DNA of 64,000 bases. Origin: Chryseobacterium sp. PMSZPI (GTDB lineage: Bacteria; Bacteroidota; Bacteroidia; Flavobacteriales; Weeksellaceae). This document shows positions 8,577-17,480 of this stretch, one piece after another. A program made the position numbers and the translations under genes. Below the pieces are notes generated by a model. That model worked only from the letters and a program-made list of their open reading frames with translations, was not told the DNA's origin and did not search any database. The stretch's first letter is position 1; each line of letters opens with the position of its first letter. Where the stretch lies: positions 1 through 64,000 of the forward strand of contig NZ_PIZV01000077.1 of assembly GCF_002835665.1 (NCBI RefSeq), read 5' to 3'.

Positions 8577-9187
8577 TTCTGTTGCCCTTTTTGATAAAGG
8601 ATTGGGTTAAGACTTTCATCGTTATACATTTTCATTTGTTTGTAAACTTTCATCTTAACGGTACCGTTTTCAATATCAGTAAGCAACTGGTCTATAGAAG
8701 TTGATAGGTCTTCTTTCTGAGTAAGCAGTACATCCAGTTTTGCCTGGCAATTGTTTCGATGCTCTTCAGAAGCGGATTCTCTATTGGCTTCTAACGACAT
8801 ATGATAAACCTTTAATGCAAGAATTGATAATCTGTCTACTGCCCAAGCGGGAGTTTCCGTATTTATCTTTGCTTCAGGTTTCGGAGTTATATTTTCAAAC
8901 TTAGTAAGGAACCAGCTGTCTATAAATTCTACCAAATCAGTTCTTTTCTGATTGGAAGCATCTATAGTTCTCTTCAGTTGAAGAGCTTCAACCGGATCAA
9001 TATTTTCATCCCTAATTATATCTTCCAGATGCCATTGAACGGTATCAATCCAGTTCTTTGCATACAAAATCCGTTCCAAACTATTTTTTTCAAACGGGTT
9101 ATTAATTAGAGTGTTAACGTCATCAGACACGTGATAGTCTTCAATGCATTGATTGAAGACTTTCCATGCAGTCTCAGTGAAATTCAT
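8573..9187 (-). CDS. DUF4254 domain protein
   Basis: The 204-residue, mostly helical protein matches DUF4254 of Bacteroidota (FNQCIEDYHVSDDV, WHLEDIIRDENIDPVEALQLKRTIDASNQKRTDLVEFID). No enzymatic motif is visible and no signal peptide is present, so it is likely cytoplasmic. It follows the TatA gene by 15 bases and overlaps the next lipoprotein gene. The function is unknown; in related genomes this family often neighbours glycosyltransferase or envelope genes. Confidence 0.8.
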   Translation of the reverse strand: MNFTETAWKVFNQCIEDYHVSDDVNTLINNPFEKNSLERILYAKNWIDTVQWHLEDIIRDENIDPVEALQLKRTIDASNQKRTDLVEFIDSWFLTKFENITPKPEAKINTETPAWAVDRLSILALKVYHMSLEANRESASEEHRNNCQAKLDVLLTQKEDLSTSIDQLLTDIENGTVKMKVYKQMKMYNDESLNPILYQKGQQK

Positions 9188-9202
9188 TAATGCTAAGGAA
9201 TT

Positions 9203-9418
9203 TTAGTTACTGGAAGAATTATTATTTGTAGAAGAAGTGTTGTTGTTTTCAGAACCTGGTTTATCTTCTTCTTTTACCGCATCTTTAAATTCTTTGATCC
9301 CTGAACCAACTCCTCTCATGAGTTCCGGAATTTTCTTTCCTCCGAAAAGTAATACTAAAAGTATTGCTACGATTAGGATATGTTGCCAAGATAAGGCAAG
9401 TATTGTTAGTGTATTCAT
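9203..9418 (-). CDS. tatA: Sec-independent protein translocase TatA/E subunit
   Basis: The 71-residue protein has one N-terminal membrane helix (about residues 12-25, HILIVAILLVLLFGG), the hinge GGKKIPELMRGVGSGIKEFKDAV, an amphipathic helix and a polar tail rich in Asn and Ser. This is the TatA/E arrangement: oligomers of TatA line the channel that exports folded proteins with twin-arginine signals. tatC is not in the window. The gene lies 31 bases after an EnvC-type gene in the same operon. Confidence 0.9.
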   Translation of the reverse strand: MNTLTILALSWQHILIVAILLVLLFGGKKIPELMRGVGSGIKEFKDAVKEEDKPGSENNNTSSTNNNSSSN

Positions 9419-9449
9419 CTCTTAAAATTTTTGCAAAGTTAAGCTTTTT

Positions 9450-11009
9450 TTAATATGAAATCCAACCTAATGGATCAACTGGTGTACTTCCGCTCCATAC
9501 TTGGAAATCAAGGGTATAGGCGCCGTCAAAATCTTGAGCAACAGTACCCACCGGAGTTCCGGAAGAAACCTGCTGTCCCTTGGAAACACTTACCCCTCCC
9601 AGGTTGGAATAAATGGTAAAATAGGTTCCGTGCTTAATGATAACAGTTTTTGTTCCGTCATTGTTTGCCAATACTGAAGATACTGTTCCCGGGAATACAC
9701 ATTTTGCACGTGTACCGGCAGGTACGGAAATTTTAATCCCGTTATTTTCTTCAGTAATATTTTTGAAAACAGGGTGTGGCTGTCTACCGAAACGGTGTGT
9801 AATTTGTCCGGCTCTGTCTGCAGGGTAACCGAGTCTTCCTCTATTTTCTGCAAAACTGTTTCCTGACGCTGTAGAAACACCGTAGTTTGTCATCGCCTTG
9901 GATTCTGCAGCTTTTTTATCGTCTTCTTTTCTCTTGGCAAGCGCAGCTTCTGCGGCTCTAGCGGCTGCTAATTTATCGGCAGCTTCTTTAGCTTTTACAG
10001 CGGCTTCATCGGAAGCTTTTTTAGCAGCAAGTTTTCTGGCTTCGTCCCTTGCACTGGCTTCTGCTCTGGCGGCTTCTTCATTACGTTTTCTTTCTTCTTC
10101 TGCTCTTTTTGCAGCTAATTCAGCAGCTTTTTTAGCTTCAGCCTCGGCTATTCTTCTTTCTCTTTCTAATGCTTCGGCTCTAGCTTTCGCCTCAGCTTCA
10201 ATTCTTGCTTTTTCTCTTTCAGCAGCAAGCTTAGCCAGACGTATTTTTTCTGCCTCTGCTTTTCTTCTCGCTTCTTCTTCCGCTTTTGCAATTCTGATCT
10301 CTTCCGCAATAATGGCTCTGATCTGTCCTTCTAAAACTTTAGACTGGGTTTGTTTTTGTTTAAGCTCAGCAGTAAGTTTGGATTCGTTCTTTTTAAAGTC
10401 GGCTACCAGTTGTTCTTTTTGTGCTCGTTCAGCATTGATTGTGGCAAGATCTTTTTGTTGATTTACCAAAAGATTTTCTTTTTCTTTTACTGAGTTTTGT
10501 CTTTGGGCAATCGTTTTTTTAATCTTATTGGCAGCATCTGAAATTTCAGCTGCTTTTTTATCTTGATAGTCTGAATATTGTTTTAAGTACTGAACTCTTC
10601 GTAATGCTTCACCCATATTTTTAGAAGAAAGGATGAAAGTTACTTTGTTTTGTACCCCTTTGTTTTTGTAGGCGTTTACGAGAACTTCAGCATAATTTTT
10701 TCTAAGAACAGCCAATTCTTTATTCTGACGGTTAATCTCAAGTTGACGTAGATAGATATCATCTTCAATAAATCTCTTTTCTTTCTGAGTATTATTGTAG
10801 ACTTTTTCTCTTAAAACTAACTTTTGATTAACGCTAGTAAGATAGGCTATAGAAAGTTTAGATTCGCTTCTTGTTTTAGCTAAATCTGTATTTATTTGTG
10901 CAATTTGTTTTTTAAGTTCGGCATTCTGTTTCTGCAATTGTTCTTTTTTCTGCCCCTGGTGCAGTCCGAACATAAGAACCCCTATTAAAAAGCTAAATTT
11001 TTTAATCAT
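9450..11009 (-). CDS. EnvC/NlpD-like murein hydrolase activator (degenerate M23 domain)
   Basis: The 519-residue exported protein has a signal peptide (residues 1-19). A long charged coiled coil of about 350 residues follows, with Lys/Glu/Ala-rich runs in its second half. The C-terminal LytM/M23-like domain covers about residues 395-519. The usual zinc ligands are missing: the HxxxD position reads NNGIKI and the HxH position reads LDFQVW. Such degenerate LytM domains in EnvC and NlpD activate cell-division amidases and do not cut peptidoglycan themselves. The start overlaps the DUF4292 stop by 4 bases. Confidence 0.87.
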   Translation of the reverse strand: MIKKFSFLIGVLMFGLHQGQKKEQLQKQNAELKKQIAQINTDLAKTRSESKLSIAYLTSVNQKLVLREKVYNNTQKEKRFIEDDIYLRQLEINRQNKELAVLRKNYAEVLVNAYKNKGVQNKVTFILSSKNMGEALRRVQYLKQYSDYQDKKAAEISDAANKIKKTIAQRQNSVKEKENLLVNQQKDLATINAERAQKEQLVADFKKNESKLTAELKQKQTQSKVLEGQIRAIIAEEIRIAKAEEEARRKAEAEKIRLAKLAAEREKARIEAEAKARAEALERERRIAEAEAKKAAELAAKRAEEERKRNEEAARAEASARDEARKLAAKKASDEAAVKAKEAADKLAAARAAEAALAKRKEDDKKAAESKAMTNYGVSTASGNSFAENRGRLGYPADRAGQITHRFGRQPHPVFKNITEENNGIKISVPAGTRAKCVFPGTVSSVLANNDGTKTVIIKHGTYFTIYSNLGGVSVSKGQQVSSGTPVGTVAQDFDGAYTLDFQVWSGSTPVDPLGWISY

Positions 11010-11851
11010 TTAATCTCAATTTTCTTATAACTGGATGGTACAGAATAAGGTGTTTCCATCCCCGAAAAGTCAAATTTCGTGTTTTCCAGTAAAATTTGAC
11101 TAGATTTTGATCCTTTTATAATTATTTTAACATTTTTAGGAAGACGAATTCCGTTGTATTCATTCCAGTCGCTATAAGAGATTTCCAACTCATCTGTGGA
11201 TAAAACGTCTTTTAAGTTGACACTTAATAAATCGTAATTGGTATCGTATTGCAATGCAATTTTATATTCTCTTGTTTTTTCGTCAGTGACAATTTTCTGG
11301 TTGGTGTTGGACACCATTTTATATCCCTGAGCATTTTGAGTTAAAGTAAATTGGGAATCGCTGATTTTGACAAAGGTTCTTCCTAATAATATTTTTTCCA
11401 GTGATTTGTAATCAATGAAATTAACATTGAGTAAGTTATTGAGATAATCAAAATCTGAATCAATATAAACTTTATTGACTTTGTCTTGTCCTTTTATTCC
11501 TTCAGGTGTGGCAATTCCTCTGGCAACATTCAGGAGTAGGGCTCGTAGATTCATCCATACCTTTTTGTCATTTTCGATATAGATGGTTGCATCCAGAGTA
11601 GGAATAAAGTTCCCTGTTTCCACACGTACTTTGCTGTCGATTTTGATTTGATCGAATTTTGGTGGGACCAATACATGCTCGTAAAATGAGAGTTTATCTC
11701 TTACAGGCTCATTTACGTCCTTTGGATTTCTGTTATCTTCTGTGGTTTTAATGCTGTCCCGTGTGTTGCCTGTATTATTTTGAATGGCATTACGGGTCTT
11801 ACATGATGATAGGGCAAGAAGTAATAAAAAGAAGGGGATCCAATTTTTCAT
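11006..11851 (-). CDS. DUF4292 lipoprotein
   Basis: The 281-residue protein has a lipoprotein signal (LLLALSSC, Cys17) and matches DUF4292 of Bacteroidota. Recognisable segments are DATIYIENDKKVWMNLRALLLNVARGIATPEG and VYIDSDFDYLNNLLNVNFIDYKSLEKILLGRTF. The fold resembles the lipid-binding LolA/LolB type, so a role in lipoprotein or lipid handling in the periplasm is plausible but unproven. It is the first gene of the operon that continues through envC, tatA, DUF4254, a lipoprotein and ribA. Confidence 0.8.
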   Translation of the reverse strand: MKNWIPFFLLLLALSSCKTRNAIQNNTGNTRDSIKTTEDNRNPKDVNEPVRDKLSFYEHVLVPPKFDQIKIDSKVRVETGNFIPTLDATIYIENDKKVWMNLRALLLNVARGIATPEGIKGQDKVNKVYIDSDFDYLNNLLNVNFIDYKSLEKILLGRTFVKISDSQFTLTQNAQGYKMVSNTNQKIVTDEKTREYKIALQYDTNYDLLSVNLKDVLSTDELEISYSDWNEYNGIRLPKNVKIIIKGSKSSQILLENTKFDFSGMETPYSVPSSYKKIEIK

Positions 11852-11896
11852 GTATTTATCTTTTCAATTAAAAAATACGTTGCAATATTAACGCCA

Positions 11897-11922
11897 AACC
11901 ACACAAAACATTTTGTGTGGTT
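11897..11922. terminator. Perfect hairpin between nucleotidyltransferase and DUF4292 genes
   Basis: AACCACACAAAA and TTTTGTGTGGTT are perfect 12-base arms separated by CA. It lies downstream of the leftward sugar nucleotidyltransferase gene and is most simply read as its terminator, although the T-tract is short. Confidence 0.65.
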
Positions 11923-11962
11923 GGATTATATCTTGTTTAAGTTAAATAATTTCTACTCTTAT

Positions 11963-12979
11963 TTATTTAGATAGAAAATCTAAAACGGAATAATCTCCTA
12001 AAGAAATTTCTCTAGCTACTCCAAAATATTGTGCAGAATTACCAATCATAGAGTTGGAAAGGTTTCCGTGATTGATTCTTGTGTTCTCCTGAATCAAAGA
12101 ATTTTCGATATTGGAGTTTACGATAATCGTGTTGTTTCCTAACGAAACGCCAGGGCCTACTTTAGAATTGGAAATTTTTACGTTCTCTCCAATGAAACAC
12201 GGAGGAATAATCAACGAATTTTCAATGACTGCAGAAGCGGGGTATTTTTCCATTTCTTCTTTTTCATAAGCAAGGATTTTGCTGTTGGTTTCTACGGTAG
12301 CATTCTTGTTACCGCAATCCATCCAGTCATTTACTTTCCCCAGAGTGAATTTTGCTCCTTTTGATCTTAGGTTTTCTAAAGCTGTTGTTAATTGATATTC
12401 TCCACCGTTTTTAATATCATTGTCCATGATATAGTTGATTTCGTCCATCAATTTTTCAGCACTATTGAAATAATAGATACCAATGATTGCAAGATCTGAA
12501 ACGAAGGTTTGTGGTTTTTCAACAAAGTCTGTGATGAAACCATAGTTGTCTAATTTTACTACTCCGAAAGCAGATGGATCTTCTACGCTTTTCACCCAGA
12601 TTACACCATCAGAGTTTTTATCTAGCTGGAAATCTGCACGGAAAAGAGTGTCCGCAAAAGCGATCACAACATCTCCCTGCATAGATTGTTCTGCACATTT
12701 GATTGCGTGTGCCGTTCCCAGAGGATCATTCTGGTAGTATATGCTTCCTTTTGCACCTAATTTTTCAGCAATTTGAATAAGTGATTTTTCAATCTCGGGA
12801 CCAAAATCTCCAATGATAAAGGCTACTTCTTCAATGTTTTCTCCAGCAACTTTAGCAATATCTTCTACCAATCTTTGTACAATAGGTTTCCCTGCGATAG
12901 GGATAAGAGGTTTTGGAACTGTAAGGGTGTGTGGACGTAATCTGGAACCGCGTCCAGCCATCGGAACAATAATTTTCAT
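11963..12979 (-). CDS. Sugar-1-phosphate nucleotidyltransferase with left-handed beta-helix tail
   Basis: The 338-residue product opens with the nucleotidyltransferase signature IVPMAGRGSRLRPHTLTVPKPLIPIAGKP and continues with DPLGTAHA, VVIAFADTLF and EKPQTFVSDLAIIGIYYF. These identify the NTP-transferase fold that makes NDP-sugars from sugar 1-phosphates. Residues from about 255 on carry hexapeptide-like repeats (VIENSLIIPPCFIGENVKISNSKVG), forming a beta-helix. The base and sugar specificity (dTDP-glucose, GDP-mannose or other) cannot be fixed from sequence. A -7-like TATCTTTA lies upstream of the start. Confidence 0.85.
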   Translation of the reverse strand: MKIIVPMAGRGSRLRPHTLTVPKPLIPIAGKPIVQRLVEDIAKVAGENIEEVAFIIGDFGPEIEKSLIQIAEKLGAKGSIYYQNDPLGTAHAIKCAEQSMQGDVVIAFADTLFRADFQLDKNSDGVIWVKSVEDPSAFGVVKLDNYGFITDFVEKPQTFVSDLAIIGIYYFNSAEKLMDEINYIMDNDIKNGGEYQLTTALENLRSKGAKFTLGKVNDWMDCGNKNATVETNSKILAYEKEEMEKYPASAVIENSLIIPPCFIGENVKISNSKVGPGVSLGNNTIIVNSNIENSLIQENTRINHGNLSNSMIGNSAQYFGVAREISLGDYSVLDFLSK

Positions 12980-13127
12980 AGATATATAAAAATGTTTTTT
13001 TGTTTAACTGTTGTTTATTTTTTGCTAAAGATAATATTTAAAACATTTTTAGAGTGTAATAATTGCCATCTTTAGTTGTAGTGTTTAATATTTTAGGCTA
13101 AAAGATCATCAAAATAAAGACCAAAGT

Positions 13128-14555
13128 TTAATTTTTTTTGATTCTCGACACAATCATGTCTTTTTCGGAATAAATCAAAACTCCAAGAAAAACTAAAAAT
13201 AGGAGGTTACTTGTTAGAATACTGTAGTTGAGATATTTTACAATGATAAAACTGAAAACGCCCAATAATATCAAGAAGAAAGTCATCTTTTTCATTCTAT
13301 AAGGAATAGGATAATATTTCTGTCCCAGAAGGTAAGAGATAATCATCATAATAACATATGCTCCGAAAGTTGCCCAGGCTGAGCCAATCATACTATGGTA
13401 ATAACTTAATGCCAGATAATTTAAAAGAATATTAATACCTGCTCCAATCCATGAGATGATCGTCCCAACACTGGTTCTGTCTGTTACTTTATACCAGGTT
13501 GAAAAGTTATAATATATTCCAAAACAAAGGTTGGCAACAACAATAATTGGGATGATATCTATAGCAATCCAATATGATTTGTTGGGAATGAAAACATTTT
13601 TCAACCAAGAAATATTAGCAATGATTCCTAATGCAACAGCACATGCAAAAAAAGCAAAATATTCTGCTACTTTAGCATAGGTTTTTTTCGCATCACCTTT
13701 ATCCATTTGTTTAAAGAAGAAAGGTTCAATACCCATTCGATAAGCTGTAACAAATAAGGTCATTAATACTGCCAATTTATAACATCCTCCGTAAGCACCT
13801 GCTTCTTCATCTGAGATATGGTTTCTTTGAATTGATTTATCAAAATTTTCATTGACCATAAAAGCAAGACCTGCCAACATTAACGGGAATGAATAGCGAA
13901 TCATACGGGCAAATAAAGAGGTCACGAACTGAAACCGTACTTTAAGTATAACAGGGAGTAGTAATAAAACGCCTAAAGCACTTCCAGCTAAGTTACTGAA
14001 GAAAGGATAGTCTACATTTTGGTCCAATCCAAAACTTTTTGATACAGTTTCCGGGATCCAAAAGAATAGAGCTGCTGTAAAAACTGCCTGAAATATAGCC
14101 TGAACAACTCTTACTGCAGAGTATTTTATAGGCTTATTGTGAAAACGCAGCCAGGCAAAAGGAATTACTAATAAATTGTCAAAAAATGCAATTAAAGCAA
14201 ACCATTTGATGTATTCAGGATTATCATGATATCCGGCATAATCTGCAATAGGTTGATTGAATAAATAACATAATGCAAGGAAGATAGAGGATGTTAAAAA
14301 TAGAAACCAAAACGAAGTGTTGAAGGTCCTTTTTTCATTATTGTCTTCTGCTGAAAACCGAAAATAAGCTGTTTCAAAACCGAAAGAAAGTATAATGTTG
14401 ACAAACGAAATCCATGCATAGAGCTGGGTGAAAATCGCAAAACCTTCATTGGGAATTTTGTAAATCAAAAGTGGATTAAGAATGAATAAAATAATTCTTG
14501 GCGCTATAGCCCCCACTCCGTAGATGATTGTTTGGCCTAATAGTTTCTTATACAA
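13128..14555 (-). CDS. Polysaccharide/lipid-linked oligosaccharide flippase (Wzx type)
   Basis: The product has about 12-14 hydrophobic helices and starts like other flavobacterial flippases (LYKKLLGQTIIYGVGAIAPRIILF). It belongs to the MOP superfamily of polysaccharide exporters that move lipid-linked sugars across the inner membrane. The longest frame starts at an ATG at 14612, but a TACATTTG -7 box lies between that ATG and a TTG codon at 14555. The TTG start, giving 475 residues, is therefore preferred. The neighbouring sugar nucleotidyltransferase supports a role in surface glycan assembly. Confidence 0.8.
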   Translation of the reverse strand: MYKKLLGQTIIYGVGAIAPRIILFILNPLLIYKIPNEGFAIFTQLYAWISFVNIILSFGFETAYFRFSAEDNNEKRTFNTSFWFLFLTSSIFLALCYLFNQPIADYAGYHDNPEYIKWFALIAFFDNLLVIPFAWLRFHNKPIKYSAVRVVQAIFQAVFTAALFFWIPETVSKSFGLDQNVDYPFFSNLAGSALGVLLLLPVILKVRFQFVTSLFARMIRYSFPLMLAGLAFMVNENFDKSIQRNHISDEEAGAYGGCYKLAVLMTLFVTAYRMGIEPFFFKQMDKGDAKKTYAKVAEYFAFFACAVALGIIANISWLKNVFIPNKSYWIAIDIIPIIVVANLCFGIYYNFSTWYKVTDRTSVGTIISWIGAGINILLNYLALSYYHSMIGSAWATFGAYVIMMIISYLLGQKYYPIPYRMKKMTFFLILLGVFSFIIVKYLNYSILTSNLLFLVFLGVLIYSEKDMIVSRIKKN

Positions 14556-14571
14556 TTCGAAAAATTTTATG

Positions 14572-14579
14572 CAAATGTA
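14572..14579 (-). promoter_or_regulatory. -7 box that decides the flippase start
   Basis: Read leftward this is TACATTTG, an exact TAnnTTTG match. Transcription would begin about 7-8 bases downstream, around 14564. That is past the ATG at 14612 but before the TTG at 14555. Confidence 0.55.
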
Positions 14580-14709
14580 AATATTTAGAAATTGATTTCT
14601 AATGAGTGACATTAAAATTCATTCATAAACCTTAATTTTGTTGTTCGGAGAAGTTTGAGACTGAAAAATTAATAAATGCATTGTATGTATAGTTGATAAT
14701 TCAGACCAT

Positions 14710-14743
14710 TCTAATTTCTACGATATAACATCTAATTTCTACG
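14710..14743. repeat. Two 13-bp direct repeats in front of dihydroorotase
   Basis: TCTAATTTCTACG occurs at 14710-14722 and again at 14731-14743, 21 bases apart and ending 5 bases before the start codon. It may be a dispersed A/T-rich intergenic repeat or a two-turn-spaced protein-binding site. No inverted partner is present upstream. Confidence 0.5.
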
Positions 14744-14748
14744 TAAAA

Positions 14749-16083
14749 ATGAAAACCCTAATCAAAAATGTAAAAATCGTTAACGAAGGTAAAGTCTTTG
14801 AAAGCGATATTTTAATAGAAAATGATTTAATTTCTAAAATATCCACGAATATTTCTGAAAGTGCAGATCAGATTATTGATGGTGCCGGAAAATATCTTGT
14901 TCCCGGTGTTATTGATGACCAGGTGCATTTTCGTGATCCGGGATTAACCCACAAAGGAGATATTGAGAGTGAATCAAAGTCTGCTATTGCGGGTGGGGTG
15001 ACCAGTTTTATTGATCAACCGAATACGGTTCCCAATGCAGTTACTCAAGAATTATTAGCAGATAAATACGAAATCGCCTCTCAAAAAGCTTATGCTAATT
15101 ATGGCTTTATGATGGGAGGTACCAATGATAACCTTGAAGAAGTTTTAAAAACAAACCCAAGAAATGTTCCCGGAATTAAACTTTTCTTAGGTTCATCCAC
15201 CGGAAATATGTTGGTAGATAATCCTGAAACGCTGGAGAATATTTTTAGCAATACAAAAATGCTTATTGCTGTTCATTGTGAAGATGAAGCCACCATTAGA
15301 GCCAATACTCAAAAATATATTGATGAATATGGTGAAGATATTCCGGTAAAGTTCCACCATCTGATCAGGAGTGAAGAAGCTTGTTATAAATCTTCTTCAA
15401 AAGCAATTGAACTGGCTCAGAAAACAGGGGCAAGACTTCATGTATTCCATCTTTCTACAGCAAAAGAAATGGACCTTTTCCGAAATGATATTCCTTTAAA
15501 GGAGAAGAAAATTACAGCAGAGGTATGTGTTCACCATCTGACTTTTACCAACGAAGACTATGAAACAAAAGGAGGACTTATCAAGTGGAATCCTGCAGTA
15601 AAAACGCAAAAAGATAAAGATGCCCTTTGGGAAGCATTGTTGGATGACAGGATTGATGTAATTGCTACGGACCATGCCCCTCATACAGCGGAAGAAAAGA
15701 ATAACGTGTATACAAAGTGTCCGTCAGGAGCACCATTGGTACAACACTCATTGGTAGTAATGCTGGAAAACTATAAAAACGGAAAAATCTCTCTTGAAAA
15801 AATTGTTGAAAAAATGTGTCATAATCCGGCTATCCTTTTCAGAGTGGAAAAAAGAGGTTTTGTGAGAGAAGGATATAAAGCAGATCTTGTTTTGGTAGAT
15901 TTGAATGAAGATTGGACAGTATCCAAAGAGAACATATTGTATAAGTGCGGTTGGAGCCCATTGGAAGGGATGAATTTTCATTCTAAAGTGACTCATACTT
16001 TTGTCAACGGACATCTTGTGTATGATAATGGAAAAGTAGCAGAGGAGAAGTTTGGGGAAAGGCTGCTTTTTGAAACTGAATAA
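14749..16083 (+). CDS. pyrC: Dihydroorotase (class I amidohydrolase)
   Basis: The 444-residue protein shows the dihydroorotase pattern. The metal-binding HxH is in DDQVHFRDPGLTHKGDIESES, KLFLGSSTGNM follows, then AVHCEDE, LHVFHLSTAKE, AEVCVHHLTF and the final metal-Asp motif IATDHAPHT. It closes carbamoyl aspartate to dihydroorotate in pyrimidine synthesis. Length and motif spacing are those of the roughly 45-kDa class I enzymes. It stands alone, with no other pyr genes nearby. Other amidohydrolases such as allantoinase share the fold, but VHFRDPG and ATDHAPH favour dihydroorotase. Confidence 0.88.
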   Translation: MKTLIKNVKIVNEGKVFESDILIENDLISKISTNISESADQIIDGAGKYLVPGVIDDQVHFRDPGLTHKGDIESESKSAIAGGVTSFIDQPNTVPNAVTQELLADKYEIASQKAYANYGFMMGGTNDNLEEVLKTNPRNVPGIKLFLGSSTGNMLVDNPETLENIFSNTKMLIAVHCEDEATIRANTQKYIDEYGEDIPVKFHHLIRSEEACYKSSSKAIELAQKTGARLHVFHLSTAKEMDLFRNDIPLKEKKITAEVCVHHLTFTNEDYETKGGLIKWNPAVKTQKDKDALWEALLDDRIDVIATDHAPHTAEEKNNVYTKCPSGAPLVQHSLVVMLENYKNGKISLEKIVEKMCHNPAILFRVEKRGFVREGYKADLVLVDLNEDWTVSKENILYKCGWSPLEGMNFHSKVTHTFVNGHLVYDNGKVAEEKFGERLLFETE

Positions 16084-16195
16084 GAGAGAAATGTGAAATT
16101 TCAAATATATTTTCAGATAAACTAAAGTTCAATGATAATGATAAGAAAGAGTGATGAATATCGCTCTTTTTATTTATGTGCAATTAAAATTTATG

Positions 16196-16203
16196 TAGTT
16201 TTG
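16196..16203 (+). promoter_or_regulatory. -7 box upstream of TPR-like protein gene
   Basis: TAGTTTTG is an exact TAnnTTTG match. It lies 21 bases before the ATG at 16225 and inside the longer open frame that starts at 16132, so the shorter start is preferred. Confidence 0.5.
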
Positions 16204-16224
16204 CACAGCAAAAAACTAAAACCT

Positions 16225-17283
16225 ATGTATAAATATTTTTTTCTTCTATTTATAGTTATTTCCACTCACCTTACTTCTCAAATAAATACTCAGCTATTAC
16301 AAAATTCATCATGGACAGTCGTAAAGTTCGGTACACTGGATGGAAGTAGGGATTTATCGCAGAGTGGATCAAAGACTTCATTATGGAAAATCACAGGAAA
16401 TACTCTATGTATATATTCAGATCCAATCTTTATGGATATCAAAAGTTGTTTGGATTTTAAACTAGAAAAAGAAACAATTCTGACGTCAAAGAATGCTGGT
16501 TATCAAATTGAAAAATTAACTCGTGATTCGATGATTGTAACGCAAAGAATAGATGGAATCGAAGATCCAGACAAAATAAGAAAAATCTGGTTGGTTAATA
16601 GATCTGTTATCGTCAATGACTTTATAAATAAAAATAAAGCCGAATCAATTGTTGCTACTAAGGATTTTACACCATCATTGAAAAAGAATATAATTTTTGA
16701 AGTGTTGGATGTTTATTCTAAAAATGGTTATTTTCATGATTTAAAATTAAAAGGAAATATTTTAATTTTTCCTAAAAAACAAAAAATAGAAATTGAAACT
16801 AAGGAGGAATCGAAAAAGAATGAAGCAAGTATTAATCTCTTTAAGACAACACTTGAAAAAAATTATCATTTGTGGGATCTTACAGGATTTGAAAATTTTG
16901 AGAAAATTATTATTCCCTATTATTTCTATAGCAATGTTGGTAAAAATGAAAATAACATCAATAAAGTAGGTATTAAGTTTTTTGATGATAATGACTCTCA
17001 TGATTCCGAAGATGTTGCTGTATACATAAAAGATAAGAAAGTCTCTGATCAAAATTTCAATAAAGGTATAGAAGCGCTTGATCATAAAAAATTTGATAAA
17101 GCAATTGAGTTTTTTAATAAAGCTCACGAATATAATAACACTAATACTGATGCATTATATAATGTAGTATCTATTTCATTTGCACAGAACAATATAAATA
17201 GTGCATGCTTAGCTTTAAAAAGATTAAAAGATTTACAGCAAACAGAAGGTACTAAATTATTTAACGAAAAATGTTTAAAATAA
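16225..17283 (+). CDS. Exported protein with C-terminal TPR-like repeats, unknown function
   Basis: The 352-residue form beginning MYKYFFLLFIVISTHLTSQ has a signal peptide. The N-terminal part resembles lipocalin-like domains (SSWTVVKFGTLDGS, DFKLEKETILTSKNAGYQIEKL). The end of the protein (about residues 280-352) carries tetratricopeptide-like helices, including NKGIEALDHKKFDKAIEFFN and YNNTNTDALYNVVSISFAQN. I do not recognise a named family. It is likely periplasmic or secreted. The frame could be extended to 16132 upstream, but the signal peptide and the -7 box favour this start. Confidence 0.7.
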   Translation: MYKYFFLLFIVISTHLTSQINTQLLQNSSWTVVKFGTLDGSRDLSQSGSKTSLWKITGNTLCIYSDPIFMDIKSCLDFKLEKETILTSKNAGYQIEKLTRDSMIVTQRIDGIEDPDKIRKIWLVNRSVIVNDFINKNKAESIVATKDFTPSLKKNIIFEVLDVYSKNGYFHDLKLKGNILIFPKKQKIEIETKEESKKNEASINLFKTTLEKNYHLWDLTGFENFEKIIIPYYFYSNVGKNENNINKVGIKFFDDNDSHDSEDVAVYIKDKKVSDQNFNKGIEALDHKKFDKAIEFFNKAHEYNNTNTDALYNVVSISFAQNNINSACLALKRLKDLQQTEGTKLFNEKCLK

Positions 17284-17289
17284 TAATAA

Positions 17290-17355
17290 CATCAATAGAA
17301 GCGGGCTTTAGCCCGCTTTTTAATTTTAAAACATTCCATTGGCTTTAGCCAAAAC
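17290..17355. repeat. Dispersed double-hairpin repeat (GGCTTTAGCC type), copy 2, with terminator
   Basis: AGCGGGCT-TT-AGCCCGCT followed by TTTT (17300-17321) is a textbook terminator. A second palindrome GGCTTTAGCC follows after the shared linker TTTTAAAACATTCCATT. The whole block matches 890-955, with compensating changes in the stem (GC here, AT there), so the structure is conserved. Confidence 0.78.
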
Positions 17356-17480
17356 ATAATTATATACTGCCTGAAATAAAAATGATCATGAGACTTTTAT
17401 TTCTCGTAGATTTTATAATTCAACTATCGATCTGCTCAATCTGAGAGAGTTCATTTTCTTTACAATTTTATCTCACATTT

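Noticed and set aside
9898..10461. A 187-residue Ser/Ala-rich open frame on the plus strand
   Set aside because: It is antisense to the Lys/Glu/Ala-rich coiled coil of the EnvC-like gene, whose composition keeps the opposite strand open. It has no family features.
14710..14743. TAATTTCTAC in the direct repeats resembles the 5' half of Cas12a CRISPR repeats
   Set aside because: The matching GTAGA half is missing, only two units exist, the spacing is 21 bases and no cas gene is in the window. No CRISPR array is supported anywhere here.
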